Below are positions 8,573 to 19,122 of a DNA stretch of 64,000 bases, one piece after another. Source of the stretch: Melanopsichium pennsylvanicum (taxonomy: Eukaryota; Basidiomycota; Ustilaginomycetes; Ustilaginales). Every line of letters starts with the position of its first letter. Position 1 is the stretch's first letter. The DNA is taken from the NCBI GenBank assembly GCA_900208305.1, contig OAPG01000001.1:1736001-1800000 (forward strand), read 5' to 3'. The notes under the pieces are model-generated. The model searched no databases. It saw only the letters and a list, made by a program, of their open reading frames with translations, and had not been told where the DNA came from. Both the position numbers and the translations under genes were made by a program.

Positions 8573-9319
8573 ATGTCTTCATTGCGACAGAGCCCTCTAC
8601 CTATTTTACAGGCCCTCTCTTCCTCTTTCACGGACCTAACACACATCCTCGCACCCCTTCTCAATAACCAGACGTACGAGCAACTTAATGCCGCCCTTCA
8701 AGCCAACTCGTCCAAATCCGCCACAACTAGCACACAAAATTCTACCTCAGATGACGAGCTTCACGGTCGACTCGATGCAGCGAGAATGCAAGTCAGTGTG
8801 GCTTACGTGCTTATGGACTTGGTCTGGATCTTACTGAAAACGAAAGGTGTGGATCCAACAAATCACCCAGTCATGCAGGAATTGGAACGAGTCAAGAGCT
8901 ATTTCGGCAAGATCAAACATGTTCAGGATGGCGAGAAGGAAGAAGCGAATGGAACAAAGCTGGACAGGAGTGCTGCAGGGAGGTTCATTCGCGCTGCGCT
9001 TGCTGGTGAGCCAGGAAGTGCGCAGGGCACACATACCAAATTTGATGATGAGACTGCCAATAAAGACAAGGTAGCAAGCAAGCCAAAGAAGGTGTCAGAG
9101 GATAAGGCAACGCCATCGAAGCAAAATGCAGGGACAACAGCAGCAGTGGGGACACCGTCGAGCAGCAATAAGAAGAAGCGTTCAGTTATGGATCCATTTG
9201 AAGGTTATGATAGGCCAAAGACGCCCAAGACCGCTCCAGCTACATCGACTGCAAACGAGACGGGTCCTGCGGCCAGTTCGCCGAACAAAAAATCGAAGAA
9301 GAAGAAGACTTCCAAGTGA
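8573..9319 (+). CDS. c1d1: C1D/Sas10/Utp3 family nuclear exosome cofactor (Rrp47/Lrp1-like)
   Basis: 248 aa, intron-free, starting at the ATG in GCATGTCTTC. The N-terminal half (residues about 5-110) is the helical C1D domain, with DELHGRLDAARMQVSVAYVLMDLVWILLKTKG and a following HPVMQELERVKSYFGKI block. The C-terminal half is Lys/Ser/Thr-rich, ends in a poly-Lys tail and is probably disordered and RNA-binding. Members act with the exosome exonuclease Rrp6 in nuclear rRNA and snoRNA processing. c1d1 is the known flank of the b locus on the bE side in smuts. It converges with the Ies1-like gene, 168 bp apart. Confidence 0.92.
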   Translation: MSSLRQSPLPILQALSSSFTDLTHILAPLLNNQTYEQLNAALQANSSKSATTSTQNSTSDDELHGRLDAARMQVSVAYVLMDLVWILLKTKGVDPTNHPVMQELERVKSYFGKIKHVQDGEKEEANGTKLDRSAAGRFIRAALAGEPGSAQGTHTKFDDETANKDKVASKPKKVSEDKATPSKQNAGTTAAVGTPSSSNKKKRSVMDPFEGYDRPKTPKTAPATSTANETGPAASSPNKKSKKKKTSK

Positions 9320-9487
9320 AATGCTTTCTACTATCGTCACGATTCATGTCTCGCTCTTTCTCTTTTATTGTATTTGTATTGGTCTTCGCGCAATCGCATA
9401 CACTCCTTCAAGCATTCATTCTCTCAGCTCGCCAGTATCAATCGGAAAGGTTTGAGTCAAAGTGTGAGTTCATTATGCTCGCTGAGC

Positions 9488-12079
9488 TTAGGCATGCACA
9501 GGAGTGTACCCGTTCCTCCCAACACTGCGCCTCCTGGTATCACCTTCACCTCCAAGAAGAGCCTCTTCGAGATCGTCCACGTCATCGCCCTTTCCGCGTC
9601 TCGAATCCTCTTCCTGATCGTAAACCCCTCTCCTTCCAGCAGACACCGGTGTGCTTGACGAATACAGATCAATCCTATCCCCCTTTCTCTCTCTTTCCCC
9701 GCCATGCCTATTGTACCCATCAAAACCACTGCCCCTACTACACCCTTCATTCTCCTCCCTCCTCTCTTCATACCCTCCATACTTGACACGAACCTCGTGG
9801 TTGCCAGCATCAAACACATCCCCTCTTACAACGCCTCTTAAACCAGTTAAAATCTTACATACCTCTGCGCGACTTCTTTCCGGCTCCTGTGCCTCTTCTT
9901 CCGCAAATTCATCTTCGTCACTCTCGTAACATGCATCGCCCACTCCACGTTGTGCCCTTTCCAAAATTCTTGCCCAGGCTAATTGCGGCAAGCTTTCGCT
10001 AATCTGATGTTGACGAGGAACGCTTAGATCGAGGTCCCAAAGGGGTAAGCGAATACGATCCGAGATGCTAACTTGGGGGTTGAGGTATGGATCGCTTGTC
10101 AGTGGATTGCTCGATGAGATTGGCGCAGCAGGGTCGGTAGGATTCGGAGCATCCGGTTCGGAGGAAGAATCGTCAAAGTCAATCGGTGAAGCCATTCGAG
10201 ATCTTTTGGAAACATCACCAACTGCACCCGCCTGCTTGCGTTTCCGACCATCAGTATCGGATGGCGAACCACGCTCAGCGTTAGCAGCTGCAGATGTAGA
10301 GGAAGCTCCACCGATACGACGACCTTTCCCAGAAGCAGTGCCGACAGAAGGGGCGGGAGAAGCGGCAGAAGTGGCATTCTTGGCTGCTTCCTCTTCCTGG
10401 AACTTTGCCAAAAACGCTGCTCGTTCGGATTGCATTTGTTTCCCCCATCGAATCTCCTCTTCTGTGTCAATATTCTCCTTGGCTGCCTCTTCTGGAGTGA
10501 TGGCTGTGAGTGCTGGTACGAGTAAGCGATAGGCATGCGATGGAGGCTCTTTGACCTCCTCTTCAGCATCACCTTCCTGTTTCACTTTTCCGTCAGCGCC
10601 ATCCATTGACACATCTCCATCTTTATCCGCCTCCTTCCTCTCCTCAGCTGCATCCTTGTTCTCCTGTGCAGCTTTCCACTTTTGCCAATCCGGATTAATC
10701 ACACCTTTCCAAGGCTGGTTTACACGTTTCTTCCTCTCCTCTTCCGTCCACATGTTGTTATACGCCCACGCAGCTTCGTTGGCTGCATCTTGACTTGATT
10801 CGTCCTCAAACGGATTATCAATCACACCGGGTGGTTGAGTTGCTGGTCCCTCGAGGTAGTGATACAGCAGCCACAAGAAGGCTTTCGCCCTCTGTTTCGA
10901 GGGCAGCGGGTGGTCTACGTGCGGATAGAAGAGACTGTGCGAATCGTGCGGTGTTGGGAAGTGCATATCGGTGACCTCATTGGCGTGCAACGACAGCAAG
11001 AAGATCAAGGTGACCACGCTGGTAGGTGGCACAGTTCCAGCTTTGAATCGTTTGATTACCTCTCTAAAGTCCGAAGGCGCCTCCTCGCTCAAGGCGTTCG
11101 GCTTTTGGGCTTTGACGGGTTGGCCGGCACTCGGTCCGGCGGTCGGAGGAGCTGGTCGCTCGGTGTCGATGAGTACGCCTTTGAGCAGAGACTTCATTCG
11201 TGGCGCATCCTGCATGTTTCTCCTCGTGTTCTCGTTGTTCTGCATGGAGGGCAGAGGGTGGTAGGAGCGAAGGACGGTCTTCATCTCGGGATAGAAGGCG
11301 AGGGTGGTGTTGATACGACCGACGTTGACAAGGAGACAAACTTTGGCAAAGTCCTCTGCATACTCTTCATCTGCGATGATCTTATCGCGCATGGACTTTG
11401 TACATTTGCTAGAGTTGAGGAGGGACTCGATGTAAAGCTCTTTAAAGGTGAGTTTTGCCGCGCCAGGTTGAGGGAACTCATCTTCGTTGAGCGACTCCGA
11501 GTCGTCGAGTTGGTCTTCCGTGTCGGAAGAATCGTCGTCTTTGGTTGCATCTGCTTCGCCTTCGGTCCCTCCTTCAGCCAGCTCATCTTTCTCTTCATTG
11601 GCATTACCATCTGCATCAGCGGCAGCGGCATCTTCACCAGCCTCAGCAGCGGCGGCAGCGGCAGCGGCTTTGCGCTCGAGCTTGGCCTTACGTTTCATCC
11701 TCTTGTTCCATCGCAAGAAGCGCTCTCGCGTCTCTTTCCATTGTTGGAACTCTTCTTCAGATTCGTCACTGCGTCTTATACAGCCTGCTGACATGCCGTA
11801 TGGGTAGACTGGGGCAGGAACACCAGCTGAGCCTGATCCGCTTGCTGCTGCATTCGATCGATCACCTGGGCGCGGATTGGTAAAGACTCGTTGCGTGTCC
11901 GAAAAGAGATGACAGAGTAGTGCATGTTGAACGTCGACTCGGCCAAGTGGGTCTCCATCGTAGCGCTTGACGGGGAGGTTGCGTGGAAGATTGGAGGCAT
12001 TGGATCTGACAATTTGAAGAGCGGGAGGTGCTGAAGGTGTCGGCTTGCCGTCAAAGTCCGGTGGTGGTGTCGATGCCAT
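9488..12079 (-). CDS. INO80 chromatin-remodelling complex subunit 1-like (Ies1)
   Basis: 863 aa, starting at ATG 12079; the open frame extends upstream only with a non-ATG codon. Two conserved blocks fit the fungal Ies1 (Ino eighty subunit 1) family: residues about 37-70, with KRYDGDPLGRVDVQHALL then FSDTQRVFTN, and about 205-290, with FKELYIESLL and NVGRINTTLAFYPEMKT. The region between them is a low-complexity Lys/Ala then acidic insert with a poly-Ala run. The C-terminal 400 residues are charged and probably disordered, ending in a Gly/Arg/Glu-rich tail. The role in INO80 is inferred from family membership, recalled rather than searched. It is divergent from the DExH helicase gene across 435 bp and convergent with c1d1. 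Confidence 0.75.
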   Translation of the reverse strand: MASTPPPDFDGKPTPSAPPALQIVRSNASNLPRNLPVKRYDGDPLGRVDVQHALLCHLFSDTQRVFTNPRPGDRSNAAASGSGSAGVPAPVYPYGMSAGCIRRSDESEEEFQQWKETRERFLRWNKRMKRKAKLERKAAAAAAAAEAGEDAAAADADGNANEEKDELAEGGTEGEADATKDDDSSDTEDQLDDSESLNEDEFPQPGAAKLTFKELYIESLLNSSKCTKSMRDKIIADEEYAEDFAKVCLLVNVGRINTTLAFYPEMKTVLRSYHPLPSMQNNENTRRNMQDAPRMKSLLKGVLIDTERPAPPTAGPSAGQPVKAQKPNALSEEAPSDFREVIKRFKAGTVPPTSVVTLIFLLSLHANEVTDMHFPTPHDSHSLFYPHVDHPLPSKQRAKAFLWLLYHYLEGPATQPPGVIDNPFEDESSQDAANEAAWAYNNMWTEEERKKRVNQPWKGVINPDWQKWKAAQENKDAAEERKEADKDGDVSMDGADGKVKQEGDAEEEVKEPPSHAYRLLVPALTAITPEEAAKENIDTEEEIRWGKQMQSERAAFLAKFQEEEAAKNATSAASPAPSVGTASGKGRRIGGASSTSAAANAERGSPSDTDGRKRKQAGAVGDVSKRSRMASPIDFDDSSSEPDAPNPTDPAAPISSSNPLTSDPYLNPQVSISDRIRLPLWDLDLSVPRQHQISESLPQLAWARILERAQRGVGDACYESDEDEFAEEEAQEPERSRAEVCKILTGLRGVVRGDVFDAGNHEVRVKYGGYEERREENEGCSRGSGFDGYNRHGGERERKGDRIDLYSSSTPVSAGRRGVYDQEEDSRRGKGDDVDDLEEALLGGEGDTRRRSVGRNGYTPVHA

Positions 12080-12514
12080 CTGTGCTGAATTTCTCGCAAC
12101 GAAGACAGTATGTGTGACTATGATGTGAGAAAGCAAGATGATGCCTTTGCGGTTGGCAGACCCTTGAACATTTCAGAAGTATGCGTTTTCGCGGTTCGAG
12201 CGACGCTGAAGACTCACACTGGTTTGGCTGCTGTTCGACTCGGATGTCGGCTTCCAAGTCGCGTAAAGGAAATGTTTCGGTCTAACAATGTTAAGCGAAA
12301 AATTCCGAAGTGGAGCACAGTCTGTTTTTTTTCGGTGACTTTTGAGAAGAAAAGTGTGAGAGATACACGCACAGCACGCAGCCGTTGTGACAGGTCCATG
12401 TTCGTGTGACATTCAGCTGAGTGCACTGACTTACTGTTGCTTCAAACCCATCACATCACCCTTAGCCCATCTACTCCATCCTTCAATCTCATAGAGAAGT
12501 CGAGTCAGGTCACG
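12080..12514. promoter_or_regulatory. Divergent promoter between the Ies1-like and DHX29-like genes
   Basis: 435 bp between two start codons on opposite strands, so it must contain both promoters and leaders. No repeat or recognised factor site stands out. Confidence 0.6.
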
Positions 12515-15500
12515 ATGGGAAAGAAGCGTCCAACGCTCAAAGGCACCGTCCAGCGCGGGTATGCCACCACGTCCACGCCTAAGAAGGTCCAAGACCCACC
12601 ACCTGCGGGAGCAGCAGTAAAGAAGCAAGCATCAAAGACTCCCACCTCTGCTGCGGCAACTGACTACGACAAAGTCAACGATGAGAGCCTCGCAGACAGG
12701 TTTTCCGCTTCGAAAGCAACAGCAATCGATGGAGAGCGCGCCGACGCCGACTTCTTCGATCCCGAAAAGGAAGAGGAGCAAGCACTTCAGAATCTCGTCG
12801 ACAAGCTTCAAGACAGGATCGACAAGGAGACTTCTCGGCAGCACAAGGCGATCGAATACGACAGACGCTTCGCCAAGACACTGACAAATTTTGAGATGGA
12901 TCCAGAAATCAGGGATCAGGTTTTGCAAGTTGCTGCCGATCTCAACAAGCAAAGTGCTGCTGCCTCATCCAACACCAACGCAAATGGAGCGATCGGCAGC
13001 AAAGAAGCATCAGCCGCTGCTACAGAACCGTTGGCAATACCGACAACCACCGTTTCAGGCGCTACCACAGTGTCTGGAAGCGCAACGCCCGTCAGCGTTG
13101 GCTCGTCTCACACTTCCCTTGCCATGGCCACTCTCACCAAAGACCTTCAGAAGCTTTCTGTAAATAACGGAGCAAGTTCCTCTTCGTCCTCATCTGTCTG
13201 GATAGAGTCCGAGGAGAAAATCATGGCAAAAGCACTCACCACATATCAGATCCTCCTGAAGCTCGGATTCAGTTCAGCTCAGGTCGAAGACGCTCTTGCT
13301 AACGCGCCCGCCCCAGACTTTGAAGACTGCTTGTCCTACCTGTACCTTGCACTTGACGAAGAGGCCCTCGAAGATGCCATTCGCGCAGGTGAGGGTAAGG
13401 CTGCCAAGAACCGTCGCCAGAAGGACATCAACAAGAAGGACTTTCCTTCTCTCAACGGCGCGTCCGATGACAAGGAGGAGGAGGACAATGATGATGATTA
13501 CGACGAGAGCAGACCTCCAGTATACAAAGGCTACGAGTTCACTCGCTCCGAAACGCTTGGAAAGAATGACTTTGCCCGTGTCGAGCCTACTGCTGCAACA
13601 AAGTCAGTTCCGGGCGCTGCTTCCTCGGGTATGGCACCAACTTCGACTGCAGCTTCAAGCGCAACAAGAGCTTCAACTCTTGCCACCAAGAATTCGATAG
13701 GGCCGGGAAAAGTAGAATTACTCAGAAAATCATCCGAGCGCCTCATCAAGCACCTTGACGACGATTTAGAGTCGAATCAAATCGACACTCTCGAAAAGCC
13801 TACTGCTACCTGGTCGCTCTTGCGGGCTATGCAGATTCGTATCGATCAAGAGAGATCAAAGTGGAAGAAGGAGTTGGGTAAGGAGGAGAAGTCTCAAATG
13901 AAACAGGAGGATGCTAGGCTCGAACGTGTGCTTGGCAGGACGAAGGATTTCATGCGCGAGTGCGAGAGAGGCGCTTACTTTGACCAGAAGACTGCGACTG
14001 ATGGCTTCCGACAAGTGCTGCGTCAAAGAGAGGAAATCGAAAAGCAGCTCAAAGCGGCTGAGGAGGAAGAAGAGAAGAAAAGACTGCAAAGACGACAAGA
14101 GATCGAGGCTGCGGCTGGCATCAAGTCTTCGTCCGCTGAAGAAGTGAATTCGAACCCAAAGCCAAAAGCTGCTGATAAAGCATTATCCCCGGCAGAGGCA
14201 GCGGACGAAAAGAAGGACGACGAGTCTGCTGCAAACAAGGAGCAGGACAACGAGGAAGACAAGAATTCAGACCTCGGCTCTGATGACGAAGGTGGAATGT
14301 TTGGCGATCTTCTCAACGAAGGGCCTATTGAAGATCAAGATGCTGACACAGGCATGATTGTCACCATGCGTGTTCTCCCCGCCCGAGCCAAGAGCGGTGG
14401 TGGAGGCAAAACACCGCGCGTGATGCTTTCCGATGCCTTAAAGCGTGCGGATCCCTACTCGACATTCAAGTTCACCGCCATCCTTTCCGGCGGCCGCATG
14501 CATCGCAGCAAGCTTGACATACGCTGGAATGGAGGCAAAGTGGTTCCCAACAAGAACCCCGTCACCGCTGGCACGCCCACCTACGTCGACGAGTACACGC
14601 TCACCACCGTCGGTTGCGCCTCCCAGCTCCAGGCCGATGATTTCATCGCGACAGTCGCGCTATTCTGCATCGATCGCGATAAGTCTGTCCAGCGTGCCTT
14701 ACCTCCCGGCTACCGCGAGTGGTGGGAGGAGCTAGCCGGCCTTCAGAAGGACGAGCGCGATCGAAAGAGCCGAACGCGATTCCAGCGTGTGCGCGATGTA
14801 GTCCGCGTCAGGATGGAAGAGGCCTCTGCTGCAAAGAAGGCCAAATCCAATATTGTTCCTGCTGCTGCGGTGCCGGAGCAGACAGAACTAGGCGAGCTTT
14901 CCTCCGCCTCGGCCCCTCAACCGTCTGAAGCAAGAAGAAAAGAGATTGCCAACTACTTCAGCAATCGCGTCGCCTCGTCTTCCTATCAAAAGATGCTTCC
15001 CGGACGTCAAGGTTTGCCAATCGCCAATCATCGTCAAGAGATCTTGGACTTGGTAGAGGACAATCAGATCTTTGTCCTCTCCGGTGAGACCGGATGTGGT
15101 AAATCGACCCAGGTGCCAGCTTATATCCTGGAGCATTGCATGAGCCAAGGTCGCAACTGCAAGATCTACGTGACTGAACCGAGGCGTATCTCTGCGATTT
15201 CCCTCGCAGAGCGAGTCAGCGAGGAGCTTGGTGAGCCTAGGAAGAGCGTCGGCAGCAACGACAGTCTCGTCGGTTACGCTATCCGCCTTGAAAGCAATGT
15301 TGGAAAGAACGCTCGACTCGTCTACGCTACCACAGGTATCGTTCTCCGCATGCTCGAGGGTACGGCTTTCAACGAGATCACCCACGTCATTATTGATGAG
15401 GTGCACGAGAGATCGATCGAGTCTGACTTCTTGCTAATCATTCTCAAGACGTTGATCGCGCACAGGAAGGACTTGAAAGTGATTCTCATGTCGGCTACAG

Positions 15501-17542
15501 TCGACGCAGAGAGGATCAGCAAGTACTGCGGTGGATGTCCGACCATCTCAGTACCAGGAAGGACTTTCCCGGTCAATGTCCATTACCTGGAAGATGCAGT
15601 AGAGATGAGCAACTATGTCATCGAGGACGACTCTCCCTATGCATTCCGACCCAAGCGCGGATATCGCGACGGGAACAATGCCCGAAAGCAGAACGCACCA
15701 GGCAACAAATCGAAACTTCAAATTCTTGCTCAGGCTCCCACACCGGAGGAAGATGATGACGATGCCCTGCTCTCTTCCGACGAAGAGAATCCCTCGGCTC
15801 CCGGCAGCTTAAGTAAGAGTTATCAGCGCAAGACCGTCGAAACACTCACACGTATGAACGAATACGTTATCAACCACGACCTCATCATCCGAATTCTCGA
15901 ACGAATCTGTCTCGAACCTGACTTGCAGCCCTATTCAGCAGCAACGCTGATCTTTATGCCAGGCCTCGCGGAGATCCGAAAGTGTCACGACATGCTAGTT
16001 GATCATCCCACATTCGGAGGTACTGGATTCCAATTGTTCCCCTTGCACTCGACAATCTCAAGTGAGAACCAGGGAGCGGTCTTCAATGTGCCACCCGAAG
16101 GTGTCAGGAAGATCGTAATTGCAACGAATATTGCCGAAACCGGTATCACGATCCCGGATATTACCTGTGTGATTGACTCTGGCAAGCATCGAGAGATGCG
16201 ATACGACGAGAAGCGACAAATCTCACGCTTGGTGGAATGTTTCATCGCAAGGTCCAATGCCAAACAGCGACGCGGTCGAGCAGGTCGTGTACAGGAAGGA
16301 ATTTGCTTCCATCTCTTCACGAAGTTCCGTCACGACTCGTACTTGGATGAACACCCACTGCCCGAGATGCTTCGTCTTTCCCTTCAGGATCTGGCACTCA
16401 AGCTCAAAATCATGAAAATCAAGATCGGCACCAGCATCGAGAATGCATTGTCCCAAGCACTCGACCCTCCATCTGCGGCAAACGTCCAGCGTGCCATCGC
16501 AGCGTTGGTCGAGGTGAAAGCTTTGACCACTACCGAAGAGATCACCCATCTCGGCAGGCACTTGTCGAAAATGCCATTGGACGTGCACATGGGCAAGTTT
16601 CTACTCATCGCAACGCTCTTCAAATGCCTGGATCCAGCACTCACCATTGCGGCTGCTTTGAATTCGAAATCTCCATTCATGGTACCATTTGGAAAGGAGC
16701 TCGAAGCGGATCGCGCCAAGCAATCTTTCAAGCTGGGAGACAGCGATTTCCTCACCATCGCAAACGCCTTCAATGGCTTCCGCAGGAGCGCAGCCCAGAA
16801 CCATCACCGAACATTCTGCAATCGCAGCTTCCTGTCGATCCAGAACCTTCTTCAAATTGAGGAACTGCGCCAGCAGTACTTTTCGTACCTCATCGATGCA
16901 AGTTTTGTAACCGTTGATGATACGTTCAAGGCAGAGCTCAACAAGCTTCGGTATCGCTCAGGGGGCAGTGCCAACTTCTCGAAACCCAAGTTCATGACCA
17001 TCCCATCGCATCTTGATGAGAACTCTTCCAGCCTGTCAATGATTCATGCAAGCCTCGCTACGGGTTTGTATCCAAAATTGCTCCACATTGACGCTAAGAC
17101 GTACCAACTCAAGACGATCACCAACAACCAACCCACAAGCATCCATCCTTCCTCGGTGAATTTCCGTTCTAAAATGTCGGAACTCATCCGATCCTCTAGC
17201 TCGTACATGTTGTACTACACCATGATGCAGAGTAAGAAGCTGTATGCTTGGGAGACGGGGTTGATGGATGACAAGGTAGTATATCTGCTATGTGGAGAGG
17301 GCGAGTTTAGGTTAGCAGCGAACAGTCTGTATATAGACAGGATGAGAGTTAGGATCGCAAGTGGAGATCCGAAGACGCTGGTTGCACTCAAGACATTGAG
17401 GGAAGGGATGAGTAAATTGTTGAGAAGTGCTTGGAGGAATCCTGGCAAAGAGTGGAGTGAGGGGCAAGTGAGATTGTTTGAACTGATGAAAGGGGTACTA
17501 GGTGTGGGGGCGAATGAGAAGGATCTAGCTCTTTTGCAGTAG
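12515..17542 (+). CDS. DExH-box RNA helicase of the DHX29 / S. pombe Ucp12 group
   Basis: 1675 aa, intron-free, starting at MGKKRPTLKG. Order of parts: basic N-terminus; UBA-like segment (about 235-290, TYQILLKLGFSSAQVEDAL); coiled-coil/charged region; a beta-rich block around 630-720 (DPYSTFKFTAILSGG... DIRWNGGKVVP), possibly a double-stranded-RNA-binding fold; helicase core with motif I GETGCGKST (857-865), motif II DEVH (961-964), motif III SAT (993), TNIAETGITI and motif VI QRRGRAGR (1251-1258); then the HA2/OB-fold C-terminal region characteristic of DEAH/RHA helicases. An acidic insert of about 65 residues sits between the two RecA lobes (about 1045-1110). DHX29 promotes 48S initiation complex assembly on structured mRNAs; whether the fungal relatives do so is inference. 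All key ATPase residues are intact. Confidence 0.85.
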   Translation: MGKKRPTLKGTVQRGYATTSTPKKVQDPPPAGAAVKKQASKTPTSAAATDYDKVNDESLADRFSASKATAIDGERADADFFDPEKEEEQALQNLVDKLQDRIDKETSRQHKAIEYDRRFAKTLTNFEMDPEIRDQVLQVAADLNKQSAAASSNTNANGAIGSKEASAAATEPLAIPTTTVSGATTVSGSATPVSVGSSHTSLAMATLTKDLQKLSVNNGASSSSSSSVWIESEEKIMAKALTTYQILLKLGFSSAQVEDALANAPAPDFEDCLSYLYLALDEEALEDAIRAGEGKAAKNRRQKDINKKDFPSLNGASDDKEEEDNDDDYDESRPPVYKGYEFTRSETLGKNDFARVEPTAATKSVPGAASSGMAPTSTAASSATRASTLATKNSIGPGKVELLRKSSERLIKHLDDDLESNQIDTLEKPTATWSLLRAMQIRIDQERSKWKKELGKEEKSQMKQEDARLERVLGRTKDFMRECERGAYFDQKTATDGFRQVLRQREEIEKQLKAAEEEEEKKRLQRRQEIEAAAGIKSSSAEEVNSNPKPKAADKALSPAEAADEKKDDESAANKEQDNEEDKNSDLGSDDEGGMFGDLLNEGPIEDQDADTGMIVTMRVLPARAKSGGGGKTPRVMLSDALKRADPYSTFKFTAILSGGRMHRSKLDIRWNGGKVVPNKNPVTAGTPTYVDEYTLTTVGCASQLQADDFIATVALFCIDRDKSVQRALPPGYREWWEELAGLQKDERDRKSRTRFQRVRDVVRVRMEEASAAKKAKSNIVPAAAVPEQTELGELSSASAPQPSEARRKEIANYFSNRVASSSYQKMLPGRQGLPIANHRQEILDLVEDNQIFVLSGETGCGKSTQVPAYILEHCMSQGRNCKIYVTEPRRISAISLAERVSEELGEPRKSVGSNDSLVGYAIRLESNVGKNARLVYATTGIVLRMLEGTAFNEITHVIIDEVHERSIESDFLLIILKTLIAHRKDLKVILMSATVDAERISKYCGGCPTISVPGRTFPVNVHYLEDAVEMSNYVIEDDSPYAFRPKRGYRDGNNARKQNAPGNKSKLQILAQAPTPEEDDDDALLSSDEENPSAPGSLSKSYQRKTVETLTRMNEYVINHDLIIRILERICLEPDLQPYSAATLIFMPGLAEIRKCHDMLVDHPTFGGTGFQLFPLHSTISSENQGAVFNVPPEGVRKIVIATNIAETGITIPDITCVIDSGKHREMRYDEKRQISRLVECFIARSNAKQRRGRAGRVQEGICFHLFTKFRHDSYLDEHPLPEMLRLSLQDLALKLKIMKIKIGTSIENALSQALDPPSAANVQRAIAALVEVKALTTTEEITHLGRHLSKMPLDVHMGKFLLIATLFKCLDPALTIAAALNSKSPFMVPFGKELEADRAKQSFKLGDSDFLTIANAFNGFRRSAAQNHHRTFCNRSFLSIQNLLQIEELRQQYFSYLIDASFVTVDDTFKAELNKLRYRSGGSANFSKPKFMTIPSHLDENSSSLSMIHASLATGLYPKLLHIDAKTYQLKTITNNQPTSIHPSSVNFRSKMSELIRSSSSYMLYYTMMQSKKLYAWETGLMDDKVVYLLCGEGEFRLAANSLYIDRMRVRIASGDPKTLVALKTLREGMSKLLRSAWRNPGKEWSEGQVRLFELMKGVLGVGANEKDLALLQ

Positions 17543-19122
17543 ACTCAACGGCAACCGTTCGAGCTAGCAAATGATGGTATAGATGGCTGTCATCTCAGAT
17601 AGCAATGAAATTTTTCTATGTCGAAACATGCAGGATGAGAGCAGCGCGAGAGATCGTATGATAGAATCGAGCGCAGCGCAATTGATGTCAAGGAGCAGTC
17701 GAGACGGAGCTGCCATTCAGAGGCTAGCTCGATGTTATGCTGAGAATACAGGGTGCTGCTGCAGTCAAAGACGGCAAGCTCTTCGGGGGCAGGGGTTGTT
17801 GTAGACCGACCTATGCGACCCGCAGATCACATCCGTTTGTGTGAGTGTATGCGTGTGCTTTATTTGTGCGCTTTATTTCTACTGCCACTCGCTGGCGAAC
17901 TCGGGCAGCGCATAGAGTACAGGAACATTCAGTTTTACCGTTCTTCTTTTTGGTGAGAGAGATGCTTTTTTAGGAAGCGACCAAATTGCGGTAGCACAAA
18001 CCGGATATACACACACATCGGCGTGGAATGAGGGCAGTAGCAGGTGTTTATATTTCAAGGCACATCTTCTTTCTCGTAAAAGAAAGGTCGTGTACCATGT
18101 CGACAAGCTTTTTCACATGCAGCGGCAAGCACGCGTGCGTAATAGTATGTAAGCGTTTGGGGGTCTTATGAGCAAGCAAGAGGAACAAAGAAAGCAATTA
18201 TCCAATAAGACATTTTAGTTACACTCGAGCTTTTTCTTCGAGTTAAACAACCCGAAATCTGTTGACCCTAACAAATATGCTTCTTCTTGACAGGGTGCCA
18301 AACAGGGAGATATAGGTCAGAATACCGACACAAACAGTCGTTATCTTAAGGGAAACGATCTGGATCTCTCATCTCGCGCAGAAGGTGACAGAAGCCATTT
18401 TTGACCGATGTCAAGGAGCCCCGTTGAACACGGAAAATGACTAAACCCCCATGTCAGAGGCCGTCATCAAGCATAGCGCGTTGCTAGCAGTGGTTGGTGC
18501 CACGAAATCTTTTAGCATGTTGCATGATTTGGAAGGGCCAGGAAGAAATTTGAGATGATGTGAGGTGGCGTCTTTGTCCCAAAAAGCAGCGAGTCTCACT
18601 GCACCTGGCCGAGTTTGATATGACCAAAAAAAAACGGGTGAACAGTCGAGCTGAGAAGCGCATTCACACGCGTCATTGCGTCATATCAGCAGGGTAATCT
18701 GCACAGCCTGACTGTGAACTCTTTCCGTGGCTAGACTCCGCGCGCACGGACATGAAGATGGGTTTCCCTCCACTCTCTCTGCACATTGTGACTGACCCTG
18801 ACAAATGAGTTGACAGACAACACATGCAATTGTTGACAGTCACAGTTGCCGAACGTGGCTTCGCGATGCCAAACCTGTGAAGTTGAAAGCCTGACCATCA
18901 GCCAACATTTCTTCGGTTGCACCCTTTTCTCAGCGCTCAAATTAAGAGCTAAGTTAAAGCGATTCCCTACCGCATCAGACATCCGCCACAAGCTAGAGTG
19001 ATCCGAAATACATATACCTATTGGCCCAAAGCACTAACCATTTTCCCTTCCCGGTACCAACATTCTACATTTCTCTTCGTTGTACTCCCACTAAACCCTC
19101 ACCACAACAAACTATTGCAAAG
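17543..19122. other. Intergenic region, 1.6 kb
   Basis: No coding frame with gene-like composition. A 14-base motif TGACCCT(A/G)ACAAAT occurs twice, near 18263 and 18793. The last 130 bases, up to 19122, are C/A-rich and look like the core promoter and leader of the following gene. No tRNA-like B box was seen. Confidence 0.5.

Noticed and set aside
10835..11791. 318-codon plus-strand frame opposite the Ies1-like gene
   Set aside because: It lies entirely within the conserved Ies1-like coding sequence on the other strand and has a composition typical of antisense translation.
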